Source of the DNA: an uncultured Pseudophaeobacter sp. | GTDB lineage: Bacteria > Pseudomonadota > Alphaproteobacteria > Rhodobacterales > Rhodobacteraceae | Length of the DNA stretch: 64,000 bases | Assembly (NCBI GenBank): GCA_905479575.1 | Contig: CAJQNB010000007.1 | Span: 181,110 to 245,109, forward strand | Reading direction: 5' to 3' | Part shown: positions 46,465 to 56,011 of the stretch, piece by piece | How the letters are laid out: every line of letters starts with the position of its first letter | How positions within the stretch are numbered: the first letter of the stretch is position 1 | The notes under the pieces: generated by a model | The model's input: the letters and a program-made list of their open reading frames with translations, nothing else | The model's database searches: none | What the model was told of the DNA's origin: nothing | Made by a program: the position numbers and the translations under genes

Positions 46465-48129
46465 ATGTTATCAAAGTCACTTAAGACGGCCTTAGCCGCA
46501 TCAATCATTTTCACATCTGGCGCCGGATCTGTGGCGGCTGACAATCTTGGCGCGGCACTTGTTGGCGGGTTGATTGGCGGTGCAATCGCCAACGGCGTGC
46601 AGCGCAATAACCGCACCACGACGCGGCGCAGCACCTATTCAGCAGCAAGGGTACAAAACCGCGAGACCCAGACATCGCTGAACTATTTTGGCTTCCCGGC
46701 CGGCACGCCCGATGGCGTCATGGGGCGCAAGTCGCGCACCGCGATTGGGCAGTATCAGGCCTTTATGGGGTTTCCCACCACCGGGCAGCTGTCACCTTAT
46801 GAACGCGACTTTCTGGTTTCATCCTATAGTCGCGCGCAGATTGGCGGCCCGCAGGTCATCAAGGCAATGCAGGGCGGCAATGGCGTACGCGGGTTGTTGC
46901 ATATCTGGCGCGACGAGGCCGCAGGCGTGCGCACCACGGGTTTGAGCTATAGCGGATCCGGGTATGGCGGCATGCCCATTGAGGTCAGCCAAGCGGTAGA
47001 TGAAATTGCCGAAAGCGCCGAACCTAGCGCCGAACAGCTGTTGCAGCGGTCGGGCTTCATGCATCTTGCCGATCTGAACGGCGACGGCAAAAACGACTAT
47101 ATGATCGACACCTCGGTTTCTGGCAGCTCTTTCTGGTGCGGCGCATCCCATTGTTCTGTCATGGTCTTTGCCTCGACACCGCAGGGCTATCAACGCAATG
47201 ATTTCATGGCCCGCGGCGTGACCACGGCTGATTTTTCGTGCCACCAGGGGATTTGCCGCATGAACGAAGGCACTGGCACCCAGATGGCCAGCGCCGCAGC
47301 CCCCAGCGCAGCTGTACCGGGCGGCACTGTCATGGCGGCTGCGCCCGCCCCTGCGGCACCCGTGCCCGCGCCGGTTACTGCTGCCGCACCCGCACCGGCA
47401 CAACCGCTTGCAGGTATTCAACTGTTTGCGGCCCCCGCCGCACCTGCCGCAACCCAGTCCCTCGCCAGCCACTGCAGCAAGCTGAGCCTGCTGACCGGAT
47501 CCAACGGCGGCTATATGACCGTGGCAAACATGACCGACCCGGAACTGGCCCTTGGCGAACAATTCTGCCTGGCCCGATCCTATGCTATCAACTCTGGAGA
47601 AGGCATGGTGGCCAAGCTCGGCGGTGTCACCCAGGCGCAGGTCGATAGCCAATGTGATGCCTTTGGCCCAGCGGTTCAGCCCTTCCTGGCCAAGCTCGGC
47701 ACCTCCTCAAGCGAAGCACTGGTGGCAGAGGTGCAGAAGTTTGTCCTGCAATCGAACATGTCGATTGAGCAGCTCGCCAATACCGCCGGGATCTGCATGT
47801 TCTCGGGCTATCGCCGCGACAACATGGAGGTTGCCCTTGGCGCCGCGCTGATCATGGTGGGTATCGGCCAACGCCCCTATGGCGAACTGCTAGGTCATCA
47901 CCTGTCTCAGGGCTTTGGCGTGGCGAAGTCTACTGCGCAAGCGCAGGATTGGTACGGTCTGGCCCTCACCTCGCTAGAAAGCGGTGCCGAAGCGGTCTTT
48001 GCGCCCGGGCAGCCCGAACGCACGGCTCTGATCAAAGCCGCTTCCTCCGGTCTGACTGGCGGGGCAATGGTACAGCCTGTACCCGCAGCCGCCAGTAGCT
48101 CAGCCCTGCCCAGCTTCTCTTCCAACTAG
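46465..48129 (+). CDS. Secreted peptidoglycan-binding-domain protein
   Basis: A 554-residue exported protein. The signal peptide is about residues 1-26 (ALAASIIFTSGAGSVAA), followed by a glycine-rich hydrophobic stretch (LGAALVGGLIGGAIANGV). Residues about 70-110 form a peptidoglycan-binding unit (LNYFGFPAGTPDGVMGRKSR). A calcium-binding-like loop DLNGDGKNDY lies near residue 205. Residues about 275-330 are an Ala/Pro linker and the remainder is an unassigned helical domain. No catalytic motif is visible. ATG 46465 has AGGGGGTGAG upstream. It probably binds the cell wall in the periplasm. Confidence 0.8.
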   Translation: MLSKSLKTALAASIIFTSGAGSVAADNLGAALVGGLIGGAIANGVQRNNRTTTRRSTYSAARVQNRETQTSLNYFGFPAGTPDGVMGRKSRTAIGQYQAFMGFPTTGQLSPYERDFLVSSYSRAQIGGPQVIKAMQGGNGVRGLLHIWRDEAAGVRTTGLSYSGSGYGGMPIEVSQAVDEIAESAEPSAEQLLQRSGFMHLADLNGDGKNDYMIDTSVSGSSFWCGASHCSVMVFASTPQGYQRNDFMARGVTTADFSCHQGICRMNEGTGTQMASAAAPSAAVPGGTVMAAAPAPAAPVPAPVTAAAPAPAQPLAGIQLFAAPAAPAATQSLASHCSKLSLLTGSNGGYMTVANMTDPELALGEQFCLARSYAINSGEGMVAKLGGVTQAQVDSQCDAFGPAVQPFLAKLGTSSSEALVAEVQKFVLQSNMSIEQLANTAGICMFSGYRRDNMEVALGAALIMVGIGQRPYGELLGHHLSQGFGVAKSTAQAQDWYGLALTSLESGAEAVFAPGQPERTALIKAASSGLTGGAMVQPVPAAASSSALPSFSSN

Positions 48130-48158
48130 CGTCGGCAGAACTGAGCACAAGCAAAAAC

Positions 48159-48189
48159 CCAACGGCCGCTCCTCCGCTCCGGCCGTTGG
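48159..48189. terminator. Hairpin after the peptidoglycan-binding protein gene
   Basis: CCAACGGCCG (48159-48168) pairs with CGGCCGTTGG (48180-48189). It is 30 bases after the stop but lacks a T tract. Confidence 0.65.
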
Positions 48190-48284
48190 AATTCCGATTG
48201 TGCCAAAAGTTGCACAAAGGTCCATTTAGCCTCTTCACATCTCTGCCCCCCTCGTCTAATACGCCCACACCAAGCCTAGACAGT

Positions 48285-48371
48285 GCGGTCGTGGCGGAAT
48301 TGGTAGACGCGCAGCGTTGAGGTCGCTGTGGGGTAACACCCGTGGAAGTTCGAGTCTTCTCGACCGCACCA
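48285..48371 (+). tRNA. tRNA-Leu (anticodon GAG)
   Basis: The acceptor stem GCGGTCG/CGACCGC is complete with an encoded CCA end. The anticodon stem CAGCG/CGCTG encloses TTGAGGT, giving anticodon GAG. The long variable arm (TGGGGTAACACCCG) and T arm (GGAAGTTCGAGTCTTCTC) are those of a class II tRNA. Total length is 87 bases. An integrase remnant begins 55 bases after it, so the 3' end was probably an integration site. Confidence 0.96.
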
Positions 48372-48426
48372 TTATCCAAAGTTAAGCAATTGTTTTCCCT
48401 TAGTTTTCAACTCCGGAGAATGCAAC

Positions 48427-48591
48427 TTGGAACACATCAAGCACACAATTGAACGCAAAGGCACGTTTTACTACAATCGTAGAACGCCAAAGAATGTTCG
48501 TTATCTCTACGGATCAAGCATTCGTATCGCACTCGGGCCTTGCAGCAAGAGAGCAAAGGCAACGGCTGAACGTTTGACGTTCCTACTAGAT
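48427..48591 (+). pseudogene. Truncated tyrosine integrase, N-terminal fragment
   Basis: About 55 codons survive, beginning at TTG 48427 with GGAG upstream. GTFYYNRRTPKNVRYLYG and RAKATAERLTFLLD resemble the DUF6538-type N-terminus of phage-like integrases. No core-binding or catalytic domain follows; the sequence switches to hsdM near 48590. Position just after a tRNA fits a former integrative element. Confidence 0.7.
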
Positions 48592-49942
48592 GAACCCAAG
48601 CGACCGCGTGACCTTCTACGGGATGGAGAAGAACCCGACGACGATCCGCCTCGCCAAGATGAACCTCGCAGTTCACGGGCTTGAGGGCGACATCAGCAAG
48701 GCGATTTCCTACTACGACGACCCGCACAAGGACAAAGGCCCGTTTGATTTCGTCATGGCCAATCCGCCCTTCAACGTGGACGAGATTGACGCCGAGAAAA
48801 TCAAGAACGACGACCGCCTCGAATTCGGCCTGCCCGGTGTGAACAAAGGCGGCAAGGTGTCCAACGGTAACTATGTCTGGATGTCCTTCTTCCATTCTTA
48901 CTTGTCCGACACGGGCCGTGCAGGCATCGTTATGTCGTCTCAATGTTCCTCAGCTGGTGGCGGCGAAGCCAAGGTGCGCGAAGCGCTAATCAAATCCGGC
49001 GATGTCGACGCCATGATGGCCATTCGGGGCAACTTTTTCTACACTCGCTCTGTCCCGTGTGAGCTGTGGTTCTTTGACAAGAACAAGCCAGCCGACCGCA
49101 AAGACAAGGTGTTGATGATCGATGCGCGCAATGTGTACCGCAAGGTGACGCGCAAGATTTACGACTTTACCCCGGAACAACAGAAAAACCTCGCCAGCAT
49201 CGTCTGGCTGTAGCGGGGGCAGACTGATCGGTTTCTGGCGCTGGTTCAGGACTATTTGGAAACTGCCTATACCTAAATGCAGAACTGCGATTTTGCCGGG
49301 TTTGGAACCGCATTAACCGCCGTGACAGCCGCGCATGACGATGCCGATCTGCACGCGCTGGCCAAAACCGTGACGACGGATATCACCGCGCTGACAGCCA
49401 GCGCCAAAGCCGCGCAGGCCGCGCATTGGGAAAACGCCCATCGCGACAATGACGGGCTGAACGCCTCTCGCGCCGCGTTTGAACCGGTGGCGGATCAGGC
49501 CAAGGCCTTGGTCAAAGAAATCGACCACCTGTTTAAACTAGCAACCCGTGTGCATGACGCCGATGTGGCGGCGGGCACCAAAGCGGCCGAGGGGAAAAAG
49601 CGGCTGAACGCATTGGATGCCGCGCGCCATGGCGTGACCGAACATTTGAAAGACGCGCGATATTTCCACACACAGGCGGATTGGCTGCAAACCCGTTTTC
49701 CCGATGCCACGCTTTGTGATGTTGAGGGGCTGGTGAAGCTGGTCGATCACACGAACCTAGAAGAAAACGACTGGAGCCTGACGCCGGGCCGCTATGTTGG
49801 CGTTGCGCCCGAAGAAGAAGACGAAGATTTCGACTTTGAGGAGGCCCTGCGCGATATTCACATCGAAATTGACGGTTTGAATGCCGAGGCGGCGGAACTG
49901 GCGGAGACGATCTCCAAGAATTTTAAAGAGTTGATCGTATGA
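48590..49942 (+). pseudogene. hsdM: Type I restriction-modification methylase, 5'-truncated and interrupted
   Basis: This is the C-terminal half of a type I DNA methyltransferase. DPSDRVTFYG-like sequence starts at 48593 (NPSDRVTFYGMEKNPTTIRL), the catalytic NPPF is at 48761-48772, and motif I for S-adenosylmethionine binding is lost. Translation in the same frame meets TAG at 49211-49213 (in IVWL-stop-RGQTDRFLALVQDYL, where TAC is expected) and TAA at 49274-49276, then resumes with a helical tail to 49942. hsdS overlaps the stop by ATGA. It cannot make a working methylase. Confidence 0.88.
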
Positions 49943-51073
49943 GTTGGGATGATTGCACGCTTGGTGACGTAGTGACGCTGAAAAAGGGGGCATGACCTAC
50001 CTAACGCGAAACGTGTAGCGGGCACAGTTCCTGTCGTTTCTTCATCTGGGTTTACTGGGCTGCATAATGAAGCCAAAGCCAAGCCACCCGGCGTTGTGAC
50101 AGGTCGATATGGAACAATCGGAGAAGTTTTCTACGTAACCGAGCCTTTTTGGCCGTTAAACACTGCCCTGTATGCGATTGATTTTCATGGAAACGATCCT
50201 TGCTTCGTTTCATATTTCTTGCGAAATCAGTTGAAGGATTACCAAAGTAACAAAGCAGCGGTTCCTGGAGTGGATCGCAACGTTCTGCACAAATTCCCTG
50301 TGCGTTGCACCGATTCTCAAACCCAAAAACACATCGTTTCAGTTCTCTCCGCCTACGACGACCTGATCGAGAACAACCGGCGGCGGATTGGGTTGTTGGA
50401 GGAAGCTGCGCGGCTTTTGTTTCGCGAATGGTTCATCCATTTTCGCTTTCCCGGCCATGAACAAGTCAAGATCATCGACGGCGTGCCCGAGGGTTGGAAA
50501 CAACATACCTTTGGATGTTTGTTCGACTTTTCTGGCGGTTTTGCATTCAAGAGCTCAACTTATACTGACGATGGCAGGTTTAGCGTCGTTACAATCAAGA
50601 ATGTTCACGACGCGGAATTTGTTCCAGAGTGTCCTTCGCGGGTTGATGAAATCCCGCAGAAAATGAAAACAAGGTGCCGCCTTTCCACCGGTGAGATTCT
50701 GCTTTCTCTAACCGGTAATGTTGGGCGCGCATGTGTTGTTTTCGGGGAAAACTATCTTCTCAACCAACGGGTCGCAAAGGTGGTTGGCAAAGAAGGCATA
50801 TCGGATCAGTTTGCTTACTGGACATTCAGCAATTCAGATACACAGAAGCAATTGGAAAATCTTGCATACGGCGTGGCGCAGCTAAACCTGAGTCCAGTAA
50901 AGCTTTCCGAAAGACCGTTTGTCCGTCCTTCGCAACATCTCATGGACGATTTTACGGACATTACAGAACCCATTTTTGAGCAATTGATTAAGATAAACCT
51001 GTACACCCAAGAGCTCACCAAAGCCCGCGACCTTTTACTCTCCTGTCTGATGGACGGCAGATTAGAAATTTGA
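49939..51073 (+). pseudogene. hsdS: Type I specificity subunit, frameshifted
   Basis: The frame opens at ATG 49939 (MSWDDCTLGDVVTLKKG) and hits TGA at 49993-49995. Homology continues one frame away from DLPNAKRVAGTVPVVSSSG to DLLLSCLMDGRLEI at 51073. The shift falls in an A5G5 run at 49981-49990; one G fewer would restore the frame. Two target-recognition domains separated by helical repeats (LSAYDDLIENNRRRIGLLEE and IKINLYTQELTKARDLLLSC) are visible. It would have read the DNA target for the methylase and nuclease. Confidence 0.87.
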
Positions 51074-51077
51074 AATT

Positions 51078-52572
51078 ATGAACGATTATACTGAAGACAG
51101 ATTAGCCCAAGCCACCCTCGCAGATTATTTGCAGGACGAGCTCGGCTGGGAGTCCGTCTTCGCGTTCAATACCGAAACCTACGGGCCGGAAGGCACGCTT
51201 GGCCGCAAGTCCGACCGCGAGGTAGTGCTCACCCGCCACTTGGGAGAGGCCTTGATCCGCCTGAACCCTGGCTTGCCGGATGAGGCCTACACCTACGCCC
51301 TGCGCCAGATCACCGATACGCTGGCCTTTCAATCCACCGTCCAAACCAACAATGAAAAATACAAGATGATCCGCGATGGGGTGGTCGCCAGCTACAAGAA
51401 GAATGGCGAGATCAAGAAAACGCGTCTGAAGATCTTTGACTACGCTACCCCCGAGAACAACAACTTTCTGTGCGTGAGATGTGGGTGAGCGGCCCTAACG
51501 GCCACCGCCGCCGCCCCGACATCGTCGGTTTTGTCGACGGTCTGCCGCTGATGTTCGTGGAGTTGAAACGCCCCGACAAATCGCTTCGCCGCGCCTATGA
51601 CGACAACTTCAAAGACTACATGGACACGATCCCGCATCTCTTCCACTTCAACGCCTTTGTGGTGTTGGGGAATGGGATTGAAGCCAAGGTCGGATCGATC
51701 AGCGCCAAGTACGAGCATTTCATTGATTGGAAGCGTCTGGCCGAGGGCGAAAAGGGCGTCGTTTAGATGGAAACCCTTGTGAAGGGTATCTGCACCAAAG
51801 CCAACTTCCTCGACATCTTTGAGAACTTCATTCTGTTCGATGACAGCACCGGTAAGCTGGCCAAGATCGTTGCGCGTACAAGACGCTTCAAGATGATCGT
51901 GACAGTGGGGATACTTCTGAAACAATCCAGAAACTGAATGCTATCGTCAGTAATGCGATCGACGTGAGGGCCGATGCTGAATACGATGACAAGGTCTTTG
52001 ATATTTCAAGAATCAATTTCGATCAGCTTCGGAAAGAGTTTTCGAAAAGCGAAACCCAACGATCCGACGTACAGGACATGAAAACGGTGGTTGAGGATCG
52101 ACTGCGGAAAATGCTGGAGCAAAACCCATTGCGTACTGATTTTCAAGAACGCTTCGATGAGATTGTTCGAGACTACAACAAGGAAAAAGACAAAAACACG
52201 ATTGAAGCCACGTTTGAAGCATTGATGCGATTAACTGCTGAGATGAGTGCAGAATCCAATAGATATGTGAAGGAAGGATTGGAAAGCGAGGAGCAGCTTG
52301 CTGTCTTCGACATGATTCTGAAGCCTGACTTGTCCAAATCAGACATCAAGAAAACTAAGTCGGTCGCGGTTGCGCTGCTCAAGTCGCTCGAACAACAAAT
52401 GCATGATGTTCAGGATTTATCCGGGAAGTCATCCACACGTGATCGCTTCCGTCAGTCAATTTATGATCATCTTTATGATGATAGAACTGGCCTTCCTGTC
52501 GATGCTTACTCCGAATCCGATCTTTTAGAAAAAACTAATCGGTTGTTTGAATTTTTTCTCAACGAGAATTAG
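51078..52572 (+). pseudogene. hsdR: Type I restriction subunit, multiply disrupted
   Basis: The EcoR124-type N-terminus (MNDYTEDRLAQATLADYLQD) runs to NNFLCVR at about 51480. There a GCGT unit is missing (one GCGT where two are expected), and the frame changes. The nuclease domain continues as REMWVSGPNG...DIVGFVDGLPLMFVELKRPDKS, meets TAG at 51764-51766, and reads on to KLAKIVAR near 51872. The ATPase/translocase core is then absent: sequence jumps to KTLQDDRDSGDTSETIQKLN and the HsdR C-terminal domain (to 52572), in another frame and with lower GC. It is not functional. Confidence 0.88.
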
Positions 52573-52686
52573 TGAGCATGGCGCGCCCTTTGGGTAAGTG
52601 AAAGCACATAACCGTGCCGCGAGATGTGGGTCCGTGACCCGTTTGCGCTGCGATCCCTTCGGACACCTTACAGTTAAGAGTAACTG

Positions 52687-52718
52687 CAAGATGTGTGTGG
52701 TAGTACCACACGATCTTG
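52687..52718. repeat. Inverted repeat in the gap after hsdR
   Basis: CAAGAT...GTGTGGTA (52687-52702) pairs with TACCACAC.ATCTTG (52704-52718) with a small internal bulge. The 52573-53040 gap also contains an IS3 remnant and a 33-codon frame from ATG 52867 that I do not recognise. Confidence 0.55.
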
Positions 52719-52743
52719 ACAAGGGGGATGCTGCGCTCCCCCG

Positions 52744-52845
52744 TTGTATCTCCTCCGCCGCCGAGTAGGTCTGGCGCGTCTTGCGGCGGATGCTTTCGAC
52801 CAGTTTGTCAGCTGCGTCTTTCGATGTTCCGGGCTTCTTGTTCAT
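52744..52845 (-). pseudogene. IS3-family OrfA N-terminal remnant
   Basis: Thirty-four codons (NKKPGTSKDAADKLVESI, RRKTRQTYSAAEEIQ) match the start of the IS3-family OrfA type with KTRQTYSAEEKIRIVL. The match stops abruptly at codon 34. It is one of two transposase remnants that bracket the RTX-GNAT pair. Confidence 0.7.
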
Positions 52846-53040
52846 CTTCGCTCCTTAAAGGCTACGATGAACCAGAAACCCTCCGTTGTTCAAATCCTCA
52901 GATCTGTTCCAAAGGGGCTGACGTCAGACAGGCTGGTGGAATACGTGCTGACCCGGAAGCTAGCCTAGAAACACCCTCGTCTGGCTTCGTGCTGGCCGGG
53001 GGCGACCACTTTTCTTTTTTTCTACGAGTTCAAAGACGTG

Positions 53041-55314
53041 TTAGACAAACAGGAAATTGTCGCTGTCCGCTATTTCACTAACAGTCATATCCTCGACAGT
53101 AATCTCAACATTGCGGAAACTTACTAGAACGTCGTCACCTTGCTGCTCAAAGTCTAGCTGACGCAGCCTCGATGCACCTCGTCCGATTTGAATGTGATCG
53201 ATGCCGACCGCAAAGTCCGTGATCGTGTCGTGTCCGTCGCCGCGATTGAACACGAAAGCATCGCGACCAGATCCACCTGTGAGTACATCACTGCCTTTTT
53301 GGCCCTGCAGTACATCACGGCCCCCACCGCCGTTCAGGAGATCGCTGCCCTTTCCCCCAAACACCTTGTCACTCCCATTGCCGCCAAACACCTTGTCATT
53401 CCCATTGCCGCCTTTCAGAGTGTCACCTCCGCTACCGCCAAAGAGTTTGTCCCGACCGGAATTGCCAGATATCGTGTCGTTCCCGACATGTCCCTTCAGT
53501 GTGTCGCGGCCTGCGCCGCCACCCAATTTGTTGTCAAATTCATTTCCGGAAATGCGATTATTCTGTTCATTACCGATGCCCGCGATGGCAGCGTTTTCCC
53601 CAACCAATAGTTCCAGGTTTTCGATATTTGAATTTAGAGCGTTGATAGAGACGGAGGACCGCACCAAATCGGTACCTGCGTCAGTGTGTTCGAATGCTAT
53701 GTCACCGCCGTCAATCATATAGGTGTCATCGCCTAATCCGCCGGACATAGAATCATTGCCACCCCGGCCGTCTAGAAAGTCGTCACCGTCACGCCCAAAC
53801 AAGAAATCGGTTAATGATGTTCCAACGATGGTATCGTTAAGATCGCTGCCGGTAACTTCGATAACATCTGTGAAGTTTTCCCAGCCGATGAACGAAAACC
53901 CGGACAGATCGGCGCTCCCGTCAGTAACCTGCACGATCAGGAACTCTCTGGACCCCGTCGGAACTAGGGATTCGAACACTGCGTCTGGGGAAAAGCCAGC
54001 AGAATTGATCTGGCTTGAGTCCAGGCGAACGGTTGTTCGGCCCGAAATATCGCCCATTCGCACCCCTTCAACCGAGGTAAGGTCTACACTTGTGAAGTCA
54101 TAATCCCCCTGAAAGAAGATAACAAATTCATCGGTGCCTTCACCGCCGTCATAGATTTCACCGGCCACCAATTCAGATGGGTCGACCAAGAGGAAAAAAT
54201 CGTCTCCACCTTCTCCAAACTGCCTGTCCAGCCCTGCGCCGCCTTCTAGGTCGTCATCGCCGCCGCCGCCCCTGAGCGTGTCGTCCCCCAAACCGCCAAA
54301 CAGCCTGTCATTGCCGCCGTTGGCAGTCCCTATGCCGTCAATGATGCGCTGATCACCGAACAGTTGATCATTGCCTGCACCGCCAATCAAACTGTCATCA
54401 CCGCCAAATAGCACTGCGCCATCCTCGACCGTGCCAACGTCGCCAACCAAGACATCGTTGAGGTCAGTGCCGGTAATTGTGTCGTTACCACCTGTTGCAG
54501 TCGTGGCGTTCGATACCGCATCGCCAAACGCGGTCACAGCCCGCGTACTGGTGGAGAAGTCCATAATGTCATTGCCACCAGTCAGCGTTCCGATGGCCCG
54601 CTCAACATCACCAGACGCAATGTCTTTTGGTGCCAACCCCGAAATGCTGTCGTTGCCGCCCTGCAAGGTGGCAGAAAAACCAACGGTGAAAAAATCTCCG
54701 AAGTACTGCGTACTGCTATATTCGAAGCTGCCATCAGTCGTGTTCAGAGGCGGTTGAGGCTCAGATTCAAATAGGCGCATGACATCATTGCCACCTGTCA
54801 CATTGCCTGAATTCAGGTCTCGTCCGTCACCGGCAACTTCGTTGTCTACGCGCTGATTAAGCGTGAAATCGTCGTCCCCATCAAAAATGAGCGACCAAAG
54901 CTCGTCTGTATCGAGGCCTGGAAGTGAGGCCACATCGAGATCTAGATCACTTATTGTGAGGCTGGATTCACGGGTCTCAACACCTACCGGGCGGCGTACG
55001 CGCACCCCCCATTCCGTTCCAACAATGAGCGTGTTGATGTTCCCGGCCGTTGGGAAAACCAGGTCACCGACATCCTCGCCATAAACAAACCCGCTCCCCT
55101 GAAAATGGGCCACAGTTTCTACACTTCGGGCCGTGAGGACGCCTTTGAAAGCTGTCAGCCTGAGCTGGATGGTGGCCTGAAATTCGTTCTCGTTGGCGAT
55201 TTCGCGCACGTCATCCCCGGTCGCGCCCTCCGGTATCGTTCCATTGATCGCGAGAGGATCGTTGTAGAACATCGATTGGCCAGGTGCCAATGATTGGGAA
55301 ATGACGGTGGCCAT
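53041..55314 (-). CDS. RTX calcium-binding repeat protein
   Basis: A 757-residue secreted-type protein rich in Asp and Gly. RTX nonapeptides (GGxGxDxLx) occur in a central block (about residues 280-370, e.g. GGAGNDQLFGD, GGLGDDTLRGG), in a shorter block (about 515-545), and in a C-terminal block at about 590-686 with nine or more units. The last 71 residues (FVFNRGDGHDTITDF...) resemble the C-terminal module for type I secretion. The first about 270 residues have no family I know and no protease motif. No type I exporter is adjacent. A GNAT gene lies 36 bases upstream on the same strand. Confidence 0.9.
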   Translation of the reverse strand: MATVISQSLAPGQSMFYNDPLAINGTIPEGATGDDVREIANENEFQATIQLRLTAFKGVLTARSVETVAHFQGSGFVYGEDVGDLVFPTAGNINTLIVGTEWGVRVRRPVGVETRESSLTISDLDLDVASLPGLDTDELWSLIFDGDDDFTLNQRVDNEVAGDGRDLNSGNVTGGNDVMRLFESEPQPPLNTTDGSFEYSSTQYFGDFFTVGFSATLQGGNDSISGLAPKDIASGDVERAIGTLTGGNDIMDFSTSTRAVTAFGDAVSNATTATGGNDTITGTDLNDVLVGDVGTVEDGAVLFGGDDSLIGGAGNDQLFGDQRIIDGIGTANGGNDRLFGGLGDDTLRGGGGDDDLEGGAGLDRQFGEGGDDFFLLVDPSELVAGEIYDGGEGTDEFVIFFQGDYDFTSVDLTSVEGVRMGDISGRTTVRLDSSQINSAGFSPDAVFESLVPTGSREFLIVQVTDGSADLSGFSFIGWENFTDVIEVTGSDLNDTIVGTSLTDFLFGRDGDDFLDGRGGNDSMSGGLGDDTYMIDGGDIAFEHTDAGTDLVRSSVSINALNSNIENLELLVGENAAIAGIGNEQNNRISGNEFDNKLGGGAGRDTLKGHVGNDTISGNSGRDKLFGGSGGDTLKGGNGNDKVFGGNGSDKVFGGKGSDLLNGGGGRDVLQGQKGSDVLTGGSGRDAFVFNRGDGHDTITDFAVGIDHIQIGRGASRLRQLDFEQQGDDVLVSFRNVEITVEDMTVSEIADSDNFLFV
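53359..53412. repeat. 27-base tandem duplication within RTX repeats
   Basis: Two consecutive 27-base units (53359-53385 and 53386-53412) differ at one base. They encode adjacent nine-residue GGNGxDKVF repeats. Confidence 0.85.
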
Positions 55315-55350
55315 TGGAAGAATCCTCTTCTTGCGCTACTAGTTAACACT

Positions 55351-55893
55351 TCAAGTTGCTTTGGCAGGGCGAACCTTGTCGGCTGAAAACTCATAGGTTC
55401 CCCCCATGTACTGGAACCCCATTTTCGACAGAAAACGATGCGTTTGCTTCAACCGAAACCCAGACGTCACTTGCACGCCAATCTTTTTTGCACCGCCATT
55501 CACTGCGCGGCGCATCAGCGATCGCAATAGCATGAAACTAGCTACGGTATGTCGGGCTTCGGGCTGGACATAGAGCGCCTGACAGGACACCATGATATCT
55601 TCAGAAAAAAAGTCTTCCACAGCAATGGAGTACAAAAAACCAGCAAGGTGTTCGTCCGCGCCTTGTCTGCGCGAGGCAACCAGACTGAGATCGCCATTTT
55701 TGCCTGTCAGAGCGTGTTCAAAACCGCGATCAAACTTACTTTGTTTCAGGTGTTTGTCGGGACCAGAGATTTCAGCGTAGGCTGATCGGCATAACCTTAG
55801 GATCTCCGCGCGATCCCTTTCTTCGAGTTTGCGAATTTCGATATTTGAGTTTCCGAGAACACGTCGAGCTTGGCTGCGAGCAGAGTATTCCAA
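55351..55893 (-). CDS. GNAT-fold acyltransferase upstream of the RTX gene
   Basis: A 180-residue protein with a GNAT pattern: IEIRKLEERDRAEILRLCRS at the start, LYVQPEARHTVASFMLLRSL at the acyl-CoA site and THRFLSKMGFQYMGGTYEF near the end. The usual Q/R-x-x-G-x-G/A loop is modified (RHTVAS), so donor binding may differ. I use TTG 55893, with GGAG nine bases upstream; there is no in-frame ATG before the core. The RTX gene follows after 36 bases, so the two are probably co-transcribed. The order recalls hlyC-hlyA, but I see no clear HlyC homology. Confidence 0.75.
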   Translation of the reverse strand: MEYSARSQARRVLGNSNIEIRKLEERDRAEILRLCRSAYAEISGPDKHLKQSKFDRGFEHALTGKNGDLSLVASRRQGADEHLAGFLYSIAVEDFFSEDIMVSCQALYVQPEARHTVASFMLLRSLMRRAVNGGAKKIGVQVTSGFRLKQTHRFLSKMGFQYMGGTYEFSADKVRPAKAT

Positions 55894-56011
55894 CTAGAAG
55901 TTCTCCATCAAAAGTACTTACCCCCTTCAGGGGTGTTCGAAACAAGTTAGCTGATAAAATTTTGATGAATCCTAGGGTGAGCTTGGGAAATAGTCCACCA
56001 AAATGATCTAG

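Noticed and set aside
49981..49990. Phase-variable switch in hsdS
   Set aside because: A5G5 is too short for typical slippage switching, and hsdM and hsdR are dead anyway.
53340..53540. Possible CRISPR array in the regular repeats
   Set aside because: The repeats are contiguous 27-base coding units without unique spacers, explained by RTX nonapeptides.
53201..54757. Pro/Ser-rich plus-strand frames opposite the RTX gene
   Set aside because: They mirror the RTX glycine/aspartate repeats and have no independent support.
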